A stretch of 64,000 nucleotides of DNA. Source: Photobacterium angustum (GTDB taxonomy: Bacteria > Pseudomonadota > Gammaproteobacteria > Enterobacterales > Vibrionaceae). Below are positions 48,050-58,331 of the stretch, piece after piece. The position numbers and the translations under genes are program-made. The stretch is taken from NCBI RefSeq assembly GCF_002954615.1, contig NZ_MSCJ01000001.1:2418001-2482000 (forward strand). The letters run 5' to 3'. Each line of letters opens with the position of its first letter. The stretch's first letter is position 1. The notes beneath the pieces are model-generated. The model was not told the DNA's origin and did not search any database. It saw only the letters and a list, made by a program, of their open reading frames with translations.

Positions 48050-49279
48050 TTATTTTACGCTAACAAATTCTGGGTAAGCATCAACACCACAATCATGTGA
48101 ATCCATACCTTCCAGTTCTTCTTCTTCTGTTACGCGAATACCAACCGTTACTTTTAGTAAACCCCATACCGCTAAACTTGCTGCAAACACCCAACCGAAG
48201 ATAACTGCAGCACCAAATAACTGAGTCATAAAGCTTGCATCAGCATTACTAAATGGCACGACCATTAGACCAAATAAACCACATACACCGTGTACTGAAA
48301 TCGCGCCTACTGGATCATCAATCTTCACTTTATCAAGTGCAATGATACTAAACACAACTAATGCGCCTGCAACCACACCAATAATTACCGCAGCAACTGG
48401 TGATGGTGATAATGGATCAGCCGTGATAGCCACAAGACCCGCTAGCGCACCGTTTAACACCATAGTTAAATCAGCTTTACCCCATGTTGTTTTACATACT
48501 GCTAGTGCTGCAATGGCACCAGCGGCGGCTGCGGCATTCGTATTTAGGAAGATTTGACCAACAGCAGTTGCGTTTTCAAAGTCAGATACCATTAACTGTG
48601 AACCACCATTGAAACCAAACCAACCGAACCACAGAATAAATGTACCTAATGTTGCAAGTGGCATGTTAGAACCTGGAATTGGGTAAATCTCACCATTTTT
48701 ACCATATTTACCTTTACGTGCTCCTAGTAGTATTACACCCGCTAGTGCTGCTGCTGCACCTGCCATATGTACAATACCTGAACCTGCAAAGTCACTAAAG
48801 CCAGCTTCTGATAGGAAACCACCACCCCATGTCCAGTAACCTTCTACAGGATAGATAACCGCTGTTAGTACTACAGAAAAAATTAAGAATGACCATAGCT
48901 TCATACGTTCAGCTACTGCACCAGAAACAACAGACATCGCAGTCGCAACGAAGACAACTTGGAAAAAGAAGTCAGATTCTAAAGAGTGATCAGCGCCTTC
49001 AGCTTGCGTACCAATTAATGCTCCAAATGAGGGTAACCAACCACCCGCACTGTTATCGACATACATAATGTTGTAACCAACCAGTAGGTACATGGTACAA
49101 GCGATAGCATATAAACAAATATTTTTAGTTAAAATTTCAGTGGTGTTTTTCGAACGAACAAGGCCTGCTTCCAACATCGCAAAACCTGCCGCCATCCACA
49201 TCACTAATGCGCCAGAGATCAAAAAGAAAAATGTGTCTAACGCATAACGTAATTCTATTACTGTTGTTGATAATTCCAT
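48050..49279 (-). CDS. amtB: Ammonium transporter
   Basis: Trimeric inner-membrane ammonia/ammonium channel of the Amt/Rh family. It has 409 residues and about eleven membrane helices. Family segments include MWMAAGFAMLEAGLVR near residue 27, DFAGSGIVHMAGAAAALAG with the first pore His, and GAISVHGVCGLFG with the second. No cleaved signal peptide is obvious, unlike E. coli AmtB. It is 50 bp downstream of glnK and co-transcribed from the sigma-54 promoter. Confidence 0.95.
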   Translation of the reverse strand: MELSTTVIELRYALDTFFFLISGALVMWMAAGFAMLEAGLVRSKNTTEILTKNICLYAIACTMYLLVGYNIMYVDNSAGGWLPSFGALIGTQAEGADHSLESDFFFQVVFVATAMSVVSGAVAERMKLWSFLIFSVVLTAVIYPVEGYWTWGGGFLSEAGFSDFAGSGIVHMAGAAAALAGVILLGARKGKYGKNGEIYPIPGSNMPLATLGTFILWFGWFGFNGGSQLMVSDFENATAVGQIFLNTNAAAAAGAIAALAVCKTTWGKADLTMVLNGALAGLVAITADPLSPSPVAAVIIGVVAGALVVFSIIALDKVKIDDPVGAISVHGVCGLFGLMVVPFSNADASFMTQLFGAAVIFGWVFAASLAVWGLLKVTVGIRVTEEEELEGMDSHDCGVDAYPEFVSVK

Positions 49280-49329
49280 GGTCGTCTTCCCCTAATAACC
49301 TAATTCATCAATTCTTTTATTGTTGTGAA

Positions 49330-49668
49330 TTACAGTGCTTCTGTATCCACTTCACCAGTACGAATACGTACCGCGTGCTCAAGATCGTAAACAAAAATTT
49401 TGCCGTCACCGATTTTCCCGGTTTGTGCGGCATTGCTGATGGCTTCAACAATGGCATCTAAATTCTGAGCTTGTGTCGCAATTTCAATTTTCACTTTAGG
49501 TAAAAAATCGACCTGATATTCTGCACCACGGTAAAGCTCTGTATGCCCTTTCTGTCGGCCAAATCCTTTGACTTCCGAGACTGTCATACCTTCTACACCG
49601 ACATCGGCTAATGCTTCACGTACGTCGTCTAATTTAAATGGCTTAATAATGGCGTTAATTATCTTCAT
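49330..49668 (-). CDS. glnK: Nitrogen regulatory protein P-II (GlnK)
   Basis: Trimeric signal protein that senses 2-oxoglutarate and ATP/ADP, is uridylylated on Tyr51 and plugs AmtB when nitrogen is plentiful. It has 112 residues. The T-loop KGHTELYRGAEYQVDFLP contains Tyr51, and the C-terminal signature GKIGDGKIFVYDLEHAVRIR is present. It is called glnK rather than glnB because of its position before amtB. It has a sigma-54 promoter and an NtrC-like site upstream. Confidence 0.94.
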   Translation of the reverse strand: MKIINAIIKPFKLDDVREALADVGVEGMTVSEVKGFGRQKGHTELYRGAEYQVDFLPKVKIEIATQAQNLDAIVEAISNAAQTGKIGDGKIFVYDLEHAVRIRTGEVDTEAL

Positions 49669-49716
49669 TGCTTGCTCCTCAAATACCCAATCCTTGATGT
49701 TTACAGTTACTTAACA

Positions 49717-49732
49717 AACAAGCATTGTGCCA
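49717..49732 (-). promoter_or_regulatory. Sigma-54 promoter of glnK-amtB
   Basis: On the minus strand, TGGCACAATGCTTGTT matches the -24/-12 consensus TGGCAC-N5-TTGCW except for T in place of C in the -12 element. It is 49-64 bp upstream of the glnK start. Confidence 0.7.
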
Positions 49733-49784
49733 ACTTTTATTTGTAATAAAATTCAACAACTTAATATATTTAAAGGAATTTAAA

Positions 49785-49815
49785 GAAAAAAGGCTGCACC
49801 ATCACAGTGCAGCCC
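49785..49815 (-). terminator. yacL terminator
   Basis: On the minus strand, GGCTGCAC pairs with GTGCAGCC across a 7-nt loop and is followed by six T. The same inverted repeat contains the NtrC-like site at 49795-49811. Confidence 0.8.
49795..49811. promoter_or_regulatory. NtrC-like enhancer site upstream of glnK
   Basis: TGCACCATCACAGTGCA has TGCAC-N7-GTGCA symmetry, the NtrC-binding consensus arrangement known from glnA. Its centre is about 80 bp upstream of the sigma-54 promoter, a normal enhancer distance. Confidence 0.6.
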
Positions 49816-49879
49816 TCTCACTAACATGAAGCATAAATACGCCTCAAATCAATTCTATTTTTAAAACTCGCTAAGAAAA

Positions 49880-50248
49880 TTAAAAACGAGCAATAAAAGT
49901 ACGCCAACCTTCTAACACTTGCTCAAGATCTTCAAATCCACAAACAGAAAGACTTTCTTCATCATAGAAATGAAAATCCTCTTCAAAGTCTTCCTCTTCT
50001 TCTGAAAACAAACAGTTAGCTTGAACTAAGGCTTCATTATCTTGCAATAATAGGGTTAATTCTTCCCCCACTAAACGCCACTCTTGGCTACTGTTTTTCA
50101 TTGCACTAAGTTGATCCATGATGAGATCGAGCTTCTCGGTATCCTTACCTATTTCTTCAATGATCCAACGACCCAATACTTCATGACCCATAGAAAAAAT
50201 AGCGTGATAAGTACCGTCCAAGGTATTTTTTTTAAATTCGTAGTCCAT
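49880..50248 (-). CDS. yacL: UPF0231 family protein YacL
   Basis: Small acidic protein of unknown function. It has 122 residues (120 in E. coli) and starts [28 protein letters not shown], matching YacL in the first residues and in the [10 protein letters not shown] segment. A run of Glu and Asp near residues 82-92 gives a strongly acidic patch. In E. coli yacL lies next to acnB; here glycerate kinase lies between them. Confidence 0.88.
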   Translation of the reverse strand: MDYEFKKNTLDGTYHAIFSMGHEVLGRWIIEEIGKDTEKLDLIMDQLSAMKNSSQEWRLVGEELTLLLQDNEALVQANCLFSEEEEDFEEDFHFYDEESLSVCGFEDLEQVLEGWRTFIARF

Positions 50249-50441
50249 ACCTTTCGTTCCTCATAGATGATCTTCTTGCTTTAATAAGCTGATAAAATAC
50301 AGCCTATATGCTGCCGCCCATTGTCAGGATCTACTCAAGAAATGCAACTCAATACCACAAGTAGACGCAAATCGTGCTACACAATGACGTAACCATAACA
50401 AAAATGCTCGTATTCCTTCTCTTCGTTTAGAGCTCATTATT

Positions 50442-51575
50442 ATGAAAATTATTATTGCTCCTGATTCTTACAAAGAAAGCTTAACGGCAATGGAAGTGGC
50501 TACCGCGATTGAAAACGGTTTCCGCCAAGTATTACCAAACGCTGAATACATTAAACTTCCCATGGCTGATGGCGGTGAAGGCACTGTGCAATCATTGGTA
50601 GATGCTAGCAACGGTCGTATTATTGAGTGCACAGTAACAGGTCCTTTAGGCGAGCAAGTAAACAGCTTCTTCGGTTTAATGGGTGATAACAAAACCGCGA
50701 TTATTGAAATGGCGGCTGCATCTGGTTTACATCTTGTTAGCTCTGAGCAACGAAATCCCATGTTGACGACCAGCTTTGGTACAGGTGAATTAATTATCGC
50801 TGCATTGGATAAAGGTGTAGAGCACATAATTATTGGTATTGGTGGAAGCGCAACTAACGACGGAGGTGTCGGTATGGCACAAGCGTTGGGGGCACGTCTA
50901 CAGGATGAAAACAACAACCCAATTTGCTTCGGTGGCGGTGCGTTAGCTCGCTTGCACCATATTGATATCAGTAACATCGACCCTCGCCTTGCTAAGGTAA
51001 AATTAGAAGTTGCATGTGATGTCGATAATCCACTGTGTGGCGAAAAAGGCGCATCACGGATCTTCGGTCCTCAGAAAGGTGCAATTCCGGAAATGGTTGA
51101 TCAACTTGACGCTAACCTTGCCCATTACGCCAAAATTATTAAACGTGATTTAGGTCGTGATGTAAAAAACAGGGCTGGTGCGGGTGCTGCTGGCGGTATA
51201 GGAGCTGCTTTGCTTGGATTTTTTAACGCGCAGTTACGTTCAGGAATAGAAATAGTCATGGATGCGGTCAATTTAGCAGACGTATTAAAAGACGCTGATT
51301 TAGTGATCACAGGTGAAGGTCGCATTGATAGCCAAACTATTCATGGTAAAACCCCAATTGGGGTTGCACGCACAGCAAAACGTTTCAACAAACCTGTCAT
51401 TGGTATTGCAGGGTGCCTATCTTATGACTGTGATGCCGTGTATGACCACGGGATTGATGCAGTATTCAGTGTCGTACCACGCTCGGTAAGTTTGACTGAA
51501 GCGCTAGCAGAAGCTGCAATTAACGTTGAGCTTACGGCACGTAATGTGGCTGCAATTTACGCAATAGTTCGCTAA
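50442..51575 (+). CDS. garK: Glycerate kinase
   Basis: Phosphorylates D-glycerate to 2-phosphoglycerate (family I, GarK/GlxK type). It has 377 residues. Signature segments are KIIIAPDSYKESLTAMEVA at the start, PMADGGEGT near residue 42, GIGGSATNDGGVGMAQALG near 128 and DLVITGEGRIDSQT near 285. It is flanked by yacL and convergent acnB, with no glycerate or glucarate pathway genes nearby, so the source of its substrate is not shown by context. Confidence 0.92.
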   Translation: MKIIIAPDSYKESLTAMEVATAIENGFRQVLPNAEYIKLPMADGGEGTVQSLVDASNGRIIECTVTGPLGEQVNSFFGLMGDNKTAIIEMAAASGLHLVSSEQRNPMLTTSFGTGELIIAALDKGVEHIIIGIGGSATNDGGVGMAQALGARLQDENNNPICFGGGALARLHHIDISNIDPRLAKVKLEVACDVDNPLCGEKGASRIFGPQKGAIPEMVDQLDANLAHYAKIIKRDLGRDVKNRAGAGAAGGIGAALLGFFNAQLRSGIEIVMDAVNLADVLKDADLVITGEGRIDSQTIHGKTPIGVARTAKRFNKPVIGIAGCLSYDCDAVYDHGIDAVFSVVPRSVSLTEALAEAAINVELTARNVAAIYAIVR

Positions 51576-51596
51576 TAAAAACTTTTCCCATACAAA

Positions 51597-51630
51597 CAAA
51601 AACGCCTCGAACATTCGAGGCGTTTTTTAT
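51597..51630. terminator. Bidirectional terminator between garK and acnB
   Basis: AAAAACGCCTCGA-ACAT-TCGAGGCGTTTTTT with flanking A and T runs. Confidence 0.9.
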
Positions 51631-51656
51631 TATTTAATCAAAACTAAGCACTATGA

Positions 51657-54254
51657 TTAAGCTGGTTTTTGAATGATCACATCATCCGCTTTCTTGGTGT
51701 AATCTTCCATACGATGGAAATTTAAGTAACGGTAAGTATCTGCCGCCGTTGCATCAATTTGTTTCGCGTATTCTAGGTATTCTTCTTTCGTTGGAATACG
51801 ACCTAAAATAGCGCCAACAGCTGCAAGCTCTGCTGATGAGAGGTAAACATTCGCGCCTGTACCTAAACGGTTCGGGAAGTTACGGGTTGATGTCGACATT
51901 ACTGTTGCCTTATCAGCAACACGTGCTTGGTTACCCATACACAATGAACATCCCGGCGTTTCAATACGAACCCCAGCACGACCAAAGATCCCGTAGTAAC
52001 CTTCTTCTGTTAGCTGATCTTTATCCATCTTCGTCGGTGGTGCGACCCACAAACGTGTATCTAGCTGACCACCAAACTTCTCTAGTAGTTTACCTGCTGC
52101 ACGGAAGTGACCAATGTTCGTCATACATGAACCGATAAATACTTCATCAATTTGTGTACCTTGAACGTCAGACAGTAAACGCGCATCATCAGGATCATTT
52201 GGCGCACATAGAATTGGCTGATTGATATCTGCCAAGTCAATTTCAATCACGTGTGCGTATTCTGCATCATTATCTGCTGTCATTAGCTCTGGATTTGCTA
52301 ACCACTCTTCCATCGCGGTAATACGACGTTCAATGGTACGGCGATCGCCGTAACCTTCAGAAATCATCCACTTCAGCATCACGATGTTTGAATTTAAGTA
52401 TTCTGCAATCGACTCTTCAGAAAGCTTAACGGTACAACCTGCCGCACTACGCTCTGCCGATGCATCTGATAGCTCAAATGCTTGCTCAACCGTTAGGTGT
52501 TCAACACCTTCGATCTCCAGTACTCGACCAGAGAATTCGTTGATCTTACCTGCTTTCTCTACTGTCAGTAGACCCTGCTGAATCGCGTAGTATGGGATCG
52601 CATGAACCAGATCACGTAGCGTGATACCTTCTTGCATCTCACCTTTAAAGCGAACCAGAATAGATTCAGGCATATCTAACGGCATAACACCTGTTGCCGC
52701 AGCAAAAGCGACAAGGCCAGAACCAGCTGGGAATGAAATACCTAATGGGAAACGCGTATGTGAGTCACCACCTGTACCAACAGTATCAGGCAGGAGCATA
52801 CGGTTTAGCCATGAGTGAATAACACCATCACCCGGACGAAGTGATACACCACCACGATTCATAATGAAATCAGGTAATGTGTGGTGAGTATTAACATCAA
52901 TCGGTTTCGGATAAGCCGAGGTATGACAGAACGACTGCATCGTAAGTTCAGCAGAGAAACCAAGACACGCTAAGTCTTTTAATTCATCACGAGTCATAGG
53001 ACCGGTGGTATCTTGCGAACCTACCGTTGTCATCTTAGGCTCACAGTAAGTGCCAGGGCGAACGCCTTCAACACCACATGCTTTACCTACCATCTTCTGC
53101 GCTAAGGTATAACCCTTACCGCTATCTTCAACCGCAACAGGACGACGGAAAATATCCGATGATGGTAAACCCAATGATTGACGAGCACGATCGGTTAGGC
53201 CACGACCAATGATCAATGGAATACGACCACCCGCACGTACTTCATCAATCAGCACATCCGTTTTTAGCCCAAAAGTAGAAACTAGCTCATCACTTTCGTG
53301 ACGACGAACTTCACCTTTAAATGGATACACATCGATCACATCACCCATCGCGAGTTGAGTCACATCAACTTCAATCGGTAGTGCGCCTGCATCTTCCATC
53401 GTATTAAAGAAGATAGGAGCGATCTTGCCACCTAAAACATAACCACCCGCACGCTTGTTCGGTACATAAGGGATATCATCGCCCATGAACCAAAGCACAG
53501 AGTTAGTCGCAGACTTACGAGAAGAACCGGTACCTACAACATCACCAACATAAACAAGCTGATGGCCTTTTTCTTTTAACGCTTCGATTTGCTTGATCGG
53601 ACCAACAGAGCCTTGTTGATCAGGCACGATACCTTCACGTTCATTTTTCAGCATCGCAAGCGCGTGAAGTGGGATATCAGGACGAGACCATGCATCAGGT
53701 GCTGGTGATAAGTCATCGGTATTGGTCTCACCTGTGACTTTAAATACAGTCAGGGTGATTTTTTCAGCCAATGCTGGTTTAGATAGGAACCACTCAGCAT
53801 CAGCCCATGATTGTAGAACTTGCTGAGCAAATGCATTGCCTGCTTTTGCTTTTTCTTCTACATCGTAGAACGCATCAAACATCAATAACGTATGAGATAA
53901 CGCTTTAACTGAAATCGGAGCTAGCGTGTCATCATCAAGCAAAGAAATAAGTGGTTCGATATTGTAACCACCTTGCATTGTGCCGAGTAACTCTGCGGCT
54001 TTTTCTTTACTTACGATAGGTGATTGCGCGTCACCTTTAGTAATCGCTGCAAGGAAACCCGCTTTTACGTATGCCGCTTCATCAACGCCTGGGGGAATAC
54101 GATTTTCTAGTAGATCCAGCAGAACACTTTCTTCGCCTGCTGGCGGATTTTTTAGTAACTCAACAAGAGCGGCAACCTGTTCAGCATCCAATGGTTTAGC
54201 AACAACCCCTTCAGCAGCACGCTCTTCGACGTGTTTACGGTAGGCTTCAAGCAC
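51657..54254 (-). CDS. acnB: Aconitate hydratase B
   Basis: Main TCA-cycle aconitase and iron-responsive RNA-binding protein in enterobacteria. It has 865 residues, the E. coli length. The HEAT-like N-terminal domain is followed by the swivel domain ([16 protein letters not shown]) and the iron-sulfur domain with Cys ligands in [12 protein letters not shown] and [10 protein letters not shown]. The start is GTG 54254, with GAGGAA 9 nt ahead, matching the family N-terminus MLEAYRKHV. It is convergent with garK and divergent from a chemoreceptor. Confidence 0.97.
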   Translation of the reverse strand: MLEAYRKHVEERAAEGVVAKPLDAEQVAALVELLKNPPAGEESVLLDLLENRIPPGVDEAAYVKAGFLAAITKGDAQSPIVSKEKAAELLGTMQGGYNIEPLISLLDDDTLAPISVKALSHTLLMFDAFYDVEEKAKAGNAFAQQVLQSWADAEWFLSKPALAEKITLTVFKVTGETNTDDLSPAPDAWSRPDIPLHALAMLKNEREGIVPDQQGSVGPIKQIEALKEKGHQLVYVGDVVGTGSSRKSATNSVLWFMGDDIPYVPNKRAGGYVLGGKIAPIFFNTMEDAGALPIEVDVTQLAMGDVIDVYPFKGEVRRHESDELVSTFGLKTDVLIDEVRAGGRIPLIIGRGLTDRARQSLGLPSSDIFRRPVAVEDSGKGYTLAQKMVGKACGVEGVRPGTYCEPKMTTVGSQDTTGPMTRDELKDLACLGFSAELTMQSFCHTSAYPKPIDVNTHHTLPDFIMNRGGVSLRPGDGVIHSWLNRMLLPDTVGTGGDSHTRFPLGISFPAGSGLVAFAAATGVMPLDMPESILVRFKGEMQEGITLRDLVHAIPYYAIQQGLLTVEKAGKINEFSGRVLEIEGVEHLTVEQAFELSDASAERSAAGCTVKLSEESIAEYLNSNIVMLKWMISEGYGDRRTIERRITAMEEWLANPELMTADNDAEYAHVIEIDLADINQPILCAPNDPDDARLLSDVQGTQIDEVFIGSCMTNIGHFRAAGKLLEKFGGQLDTRLWVAPPTKMDKDQLTEEGYYGIFGRAGVRIETPGCSLCMGNQARVADKATVMSTSTRNFPNRLGTGANVYLSSAELAAVGAILGRIPTKEEYLEYAKQIDATAADTYRYLNFHRMEDYTKKADDVIIQKPA

Positions 54255-54700
54255 GACATATTCCTCATATTACGGCCTAGCTCTAGTGACTAGACATCCT
54301 TGGAAGTGGATGATCTCTGGATTATTATCAATCTTGTTTTGCTAAATACCTTCTGAGCAAAATTCATTTAGTAGAGACCAAATCTGTGTAAACATCATAC
54401 CATTGTTAACTTAAACTTAAAAACTACTGCTTTTTTACAACATTCACATTTTAAGAAAATTCTTTGTTCATAATGTGTAAAGCGATCCTCAATATTTATA
54501 ACGCATAAAATAAAAGTCGCTTGTTTCATATTGGTTTTATTTTCTCTTTTTTAGCTACAGGTCATATTAAGTGACATAAATCACTAAAGTTTTGTAACAA
54601 AATTGCAGATACATAACGGCGTATTTTCATTTCATTGATCAGTATTGCGTTGTCACGTTGTGCATGGTCTGTTCATTTGCTCATAAATATAAGCCGTTTT
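54255..54700. other. Divergent gap between acnB and the chemoreceptor
   Basis: 446 bases, AT-rich, with no convincing gene. Near acnB there is a CATCC/GGATG repeat (54293-54314) in the probable acnB leader. A symmetric CRP-like site lies at 54570-54585. In E. coli the acnB leader is an RyhB target, but I cannot identify such a site here. Confidence 0.6.
54570..54585 (+). promoter_or_regulatory. Candidate CRP-like site upstream of the chemoreceptor
   Basis: AGTGACATAAATCACT is symmetric AGTGA-N6-TCACT, matching 8 of 10 core CRP positions. It lies 116-131 bp upstream of ATG 54701. The binding protein is inference. Confidence 0.35.
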
Positions 54701-56620
54701 ATGAATTACAAACATTTAAGTATCAAATCTAAACTGATCATCGCGATAACGATGGCGGTTCTTGCCTCTACGACTCTCGTCAGTGTACTCAGCCAAAACC
54801 AAGTCCGTACTGCGATTACCAATCGTATCTTAGACCTCGAATTACCCGCGATTTTGCTGCAAATTCGTAATAATGTAGAAAAAGAAGTTATTCAACTTCA
54901 ATCTGCTGCAGAGCAACTGGCCAATAACAGCTATGTTGTCGATAGCGTATTAGATAACAAAGCGCCACAAGATAAGACTCGTTTGGTTCAGGAACTTCAA
55001 AGTATAAAGAATCAATACAACCTACTCGATGTCTCTATTGCTAACAGAAATAACGGTGACTATTGGAATCAAAATGGTTTTCTTCGTCAGTTAACGCCTC
55101 AACAAGATAGTTGGTTTTTTGATGCTGTGCGCAGCAATCAAGCTCGTAGTTTAAGTATTTTTCGTGAGAATAATGGCGAGGTAAAACTGTTTGTTAACTA
55201 CCAACAGCCCAATGGCGACACATTAGCAGGGCTGTCTAAGTCACTTGATGAAATGGCAAACTTCATTAGCCAATTTAAAATAGAGCAAACAGGATTTGTA
55301 TATTTAGTCGATAATAAAGGGACAATTAAGATCCACCGCGATAATAATAAGATGCTAAATCACAACTCAATCTCTACACTGTTTGATTCCAATATCGCCT
55401 CAAAATTATTAAACAAACAAAGTTTTAGCGTGGTAGAAGCGACGAATAATCAACAAGATGTTTTCTTAGCTGCTAGTTATATTCCGGCAATGGATTGGTA
55501 CGTTATTGGTGAACTACCAAAACAAGAAGCGTTTGCAGCACTTACCTCCATTCGAAATCAAGTTATCCTCTTTACAGGCATCATTGCAGCCATTTTCATT
55601 GTTGTTGCGATTTTCCTTGCCAGTAGCATTACTCGCCCTATTCAACAACTTGCGGCTATGTTTAAAGATCTGGGTGAAGGTGATGGCGATTTACGTCACC
55701 GCTTAACAGTGGAAGGAAATGATGAGATTGCACAATTATCATCAGGGTTTAATGGCTTCATTGGTAAAATCCACCACTCAGTAACAGAAGTAGCAGAAAC
55801 CGGAAATTCACTGCGCCAAGCGGCAGAATCTGTCGCCCACCAAGCTCAACTGACACTGGATAATAGTCATAGCCAACGAGATAGAACCCTTCAGGTTGTC
55901 GCAGCGATTAATGAAATGGGGGCGACGGTTAATGAAATAGCCAGTAACGCCGCATTGGCTGCAGAGTCCACCCAACAAGCAGAGCAGCAAACCCATGATG
56001 GTCAAACCGTTGTTGGTGAAGCACGTAATACCATAAATCAACTGTCATCGGATATTAGCCAAGTCAGCGATGTCATTGACTCACTGGCAAGTAATACCCA
56101 GTCGATTGGTAGTATTTTAGATGTGATCCGTGGGATCTCAGAACAAACTAACCTACTTGCCCTTAATGCCGCGATTGAAGCAGCACGTGCTGGCGAACAA
56201 GGACGAGGGTTTGCGGTCGTGGCCGATGAGGTGCGTAATCTTGCTAGTCGTACTGCCGATTCTACCGACGAGATCCAAGCGATGATCAACCGCCTCCAGC
56301 AAGAAGCATCCAATGCAGTGGTTGCGATGGAGCAAAGCCGTCAGCTGTCTGAAAATGGGGTATCAGCTTCCGATCAAGCATCTGTTGCTTTAGTGTCGAT
56401 TTCTGAGCGTATTAGTTTAATTGCCGATATGAATACCCAAGTGGCTACCGCGACAGAAGAGCAGTCAACCGTGGTACAAGACATTAATTGTAATATTGAA
56501 GAGATAAATGAAACCACTCAGCTAACCGCAGAAACAGCCGCGCAATTAGCTGATTCAAGCCAAGCATTACGTCAACTATCACAACGTCTTGATGACATGG
56601 TCGGTACGTTTAAGTTGTAA
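54701..56620 (+). CDS. Methyl-accepting chemotaxis protein
   Basis: Transmembrane chemoreceptor; the ligand is unknown. From ATG 54701 it has 639 residues. TM1 is at about 11-32, a periplasmic dCache-like sensor at about 35-285, TM2 at about 288-310, HAMP at about 310-362, and the signalling coiled coil to the C-terminus. The hairpin tip [20 protein letters not shown] lies near residues 480-500. There is no C-terminal pentapeptide for CheR tethering. A longer TTG start at 54635 is possible, but TM1 follows naturally from 54701; the ribosome site is weak. Confidence 0.92.
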   Translation: MNYKHLSIKSKLIIAITMAVLASTTLVSVLSQNQVRTAITNRILDLELPAILLQIRNNVEKEVIQLQSAAEQLANNSYVVDSVLDNKAPQDKTRLVQELQSIKNQYNLLDVSIANRNNGDYWNQNGFLRQLTPQQDSWFFDAVRSNQARSLSIFRENNGEVKLFVNYQQPNGDTLAGLSKSLDEMANFISQFKIEQTGFVYLVDNKGTIKIHRDNNKMLNHNSISTLFDSNIASKLLNKQSFSVVEATNNQQDVFLAASYIPAMDWYVIGELPKQEAFAALTSIRNQVILFTGIIAAIFIVVAIFLASSITRPIQQLAAMFKDLGEGDGDLRHRLTVEGNDEIAQLSSGFNGFIGKIHHSVTEVAETGNSLRQAAESVAHQAQLTLDNSHSQRDRTLQVVAAINEMGATVNEIASNAALAAESTQQAEQQTHDGQTVVGEARNTINQLSSDISQVSDVIDSLASNTQSIGSILDVIRGISEQTNLLALNAAIEAARAGEQGRGFAVVADEVRNLASRTADSTDEIQAMINRLQQEASNAVVAMEQSRQLSENGVSASDQASVALVSISERISLIADMNTQVATATEEQSTVVQDINCNIEEINETTQLTAETAAQLADSSQALRQLSQRLDDMVGTFKL

Positions 56621-56659
56621 CCTGAAATTAAATGTTAGCAATGCTAAACAGCAGACAAC

Positions 56660-56686
56660 AAAAAAGCGCCCTTAGGCGCTTTTTTA
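56660..56686. terminator. Bidirectional terminator between the chemoreceptor and lpdA
   Basis: AAAAAAGCGCC-CTTA-GGCGCTTTTTT, symmetric with A and T runs. Confidence 0.9.
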
Positions 56687-56705
56687 TTATCATAACAAGT
56701 AGTAA

Positions 56706-58136
56706 TTACTTCTTACGCTTTACCGCTTTTGCATTTGGAAGGTCAGTGATAGAGCCTTCAAATACTTCAGCAGCAAGACCTACTGATTCGTGTAGTGTTG
56801 GGTGAGCGTGGATAGTTAATGCGATATCTTCAGCATCACAACCCATCTCGATCGCTAGACCGATTTCACCAAGTAGTTCACCACCGTTAGTACCTACGAT
56901 AGCACCACCGATCACACGGTGCGTGTCTTTGTCGAAGATCATCTTCGTCATACCGTCAGCACAATCAGATGCGATAGCACGGCCTGATGCCGCCCATGGG
57001 AATGTAGCAACTTCGTAGTTGATACCTTCAGCTTTCGCTTCTTTCTCAGTCTTACCAACCCACGCAACTTCTGGCTCAGTGTAAGCAATTGAAGGAATAA
57101 CTTTAGGATCGAAGTAGTGCTTCTTACCAGAAATAACTTCAGCCGCTACGTGACCTTCATGCACACCTTTGTGAGCCAACATTGGTTGACCAACAACATC
57201 ACCAATTGCGTGAATGTGAGCAACGTTAGTACGCATTTGCTTATCAACGTTAATAAAGCCACGCTCATCAACATTGATACCCGCTTTTTCAGCGTCAATT
57301 AGTTTACCGTTTGGTACACGACCGATAGCAACAAGAACAGCATCGTAACGAACAGGCTCAGCAGGTGCTTTTTTGCCTTCCATCGTTACATAAATACCGT
57401 CTTCTTTTGCTTCAACAGCTGTTACTTTAGTTTCAAGCATCAGGTTGAATTTCTTCGCGATACGCTTAGTAAATACTTTAACGATATCTTTATCCGCAGC
57501 AGGGATCACTTGATCGAACATCTCAACAACGTCGATTTGAGAACCTAGCGCGTGGTAAACCGTACCCATTTCAAGACCGATGATGCCGCCGCCCATAACA
57601 AGTAACTTCTCAGGTACTTCTTTAAGCTCTAGCGCATCTGTTGAATCCCAAATACGTGGGTCTTCATGCGGGATGAATGGTAGTTCGATTGGGCGAGAGC
57701 CCGCCGCGATAATCGCGTTATCAAAGTTAACTGTTGTTGGACCATCTGCGCCTTCAACAACAATGCTGTTAGGGCCAGTAAACTTACCGTAACCATTAAC
57801 AACATTTACTTTACGCATCTTAGCCATACCGCCAAGACCGCCAGTTAACTGAGTAATTACTTTATCTTTCCACAGACGGATCTTGTTGATGTCTGTTTGT
57901 GGTTCACCAAAAACAACGCCGTGCTCAGCCATTGCTTTTGCTTCTTCGATAACTTTCGCTACGTGAAGTAATGCTTTTGATGGGATACAACCCACGTTAA
58001 GACATACGCCACCTAGTGTGTTGAATTTTTCAATTAGAACCGTATCTAGACCTAAGTCAGCGCAACGGAATGCAGCAGAGTAACCAGCAGGGCCTGAACC
58101 CAACACCACTACCTGGGCTTTAATTTCTTTACTCAT
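56706..58136 (-). CDS. lpdA: Dihydrolipoyl dehydrogenase
   Basis: E3 flavoprotein shared by the pyruvate and 2-oxoglutarate dehydrogenase complexes. It has 476 residues (474 in E. coli). The FAD motif VVLGSGPAGYSAA, redox-active disulfide GGVCLNVGCIPSK, NAD motif MGGGIIGLEMG, and C-terminal HAHPTLHES with the catalytic His-Glu pair are intact. It is 195 bp after aceF, with a strong hairpin in the gap, so it may also have its own promoter. Confidence 0.97.
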   Translation of the reverse strand: MSKEIKAQVVVLGSGPAGYSAAFRCADLGLDTVLIEKFNTLGGVCLNVGCIPSKALLHVAKVIEEAKAMAEHGVVFGEPQTDINKIRLWKDKVITQLTGGLGGMAKMRKVNVVNGYGKFTGPNSIVVEGADGPTTVNFDNAIIAAGSRPIELPFIPHEDPRIWDSTDALELKEVPEKLLVMGGGIIGLEMGTVYHALGSQIDVVEMFDQVIPAADKDIVKVFTKRIAKKFNLMLETKVTAVEAKEDGIYVTMEGKKAPAEPVRYDAVLVAIGRVPNGKLIDAEKAGINVDERGFINVDKQMRTNVAHIHAIGDVVGQPMLAHKGVHEGHVAAEVISGKKHYFDPKVIPSIAYTEPEVAWVGKTEKEAKAEGINYEVATFPWAASGRAIASDCADGMTKMIFDKDTHRVIGGAIVGTNGGELLGEIGLAIEMGCDAEDIALTIHAHPTLHESVGLAAEVFEGSITDLPNAKAVKRKK

Positions 58137-58278
58137 TATGACCTCGTTGTAAGTCTTATATCCCTAACAAGCTATCAGGTAACTTTTACGTATTTGTATA
58201 CGTTTATCTTTCAGATGGATAACAAGTCTACAGACCTATTAACAGAGTGAAAAATAAATTACTGCAGCCTGTGAGCTA

Positions 58279-58320
58279 CACAACAATTCCATGCCTACGC
58301 ATTGTAGGCATGGCGTTGTG
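58279..58320 (-). other. Strong hairpin between aceF and lpdA
   Basis: CCATGCCTAC (58289-58298) pairs perfectly with GTAGGCATGG (58304-58313); outside it CACAAC pairs with GTTGTG across an uneven internal loop. It starts 11 bp after the aceF stop. No T-run follows, so a role in mRNA stability or processing is more likely than simple termination. Confidence 0.6.
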
Positions 58321-58331
58321 GATGTGAAACC

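Noticed and set aside
50468..50977. A 169-codon open frame opposite glycerate kinase
   Set aside because: It is a shadow of garK; composition (many Pro, Ser, Ile) reflects the complement of garK codons.
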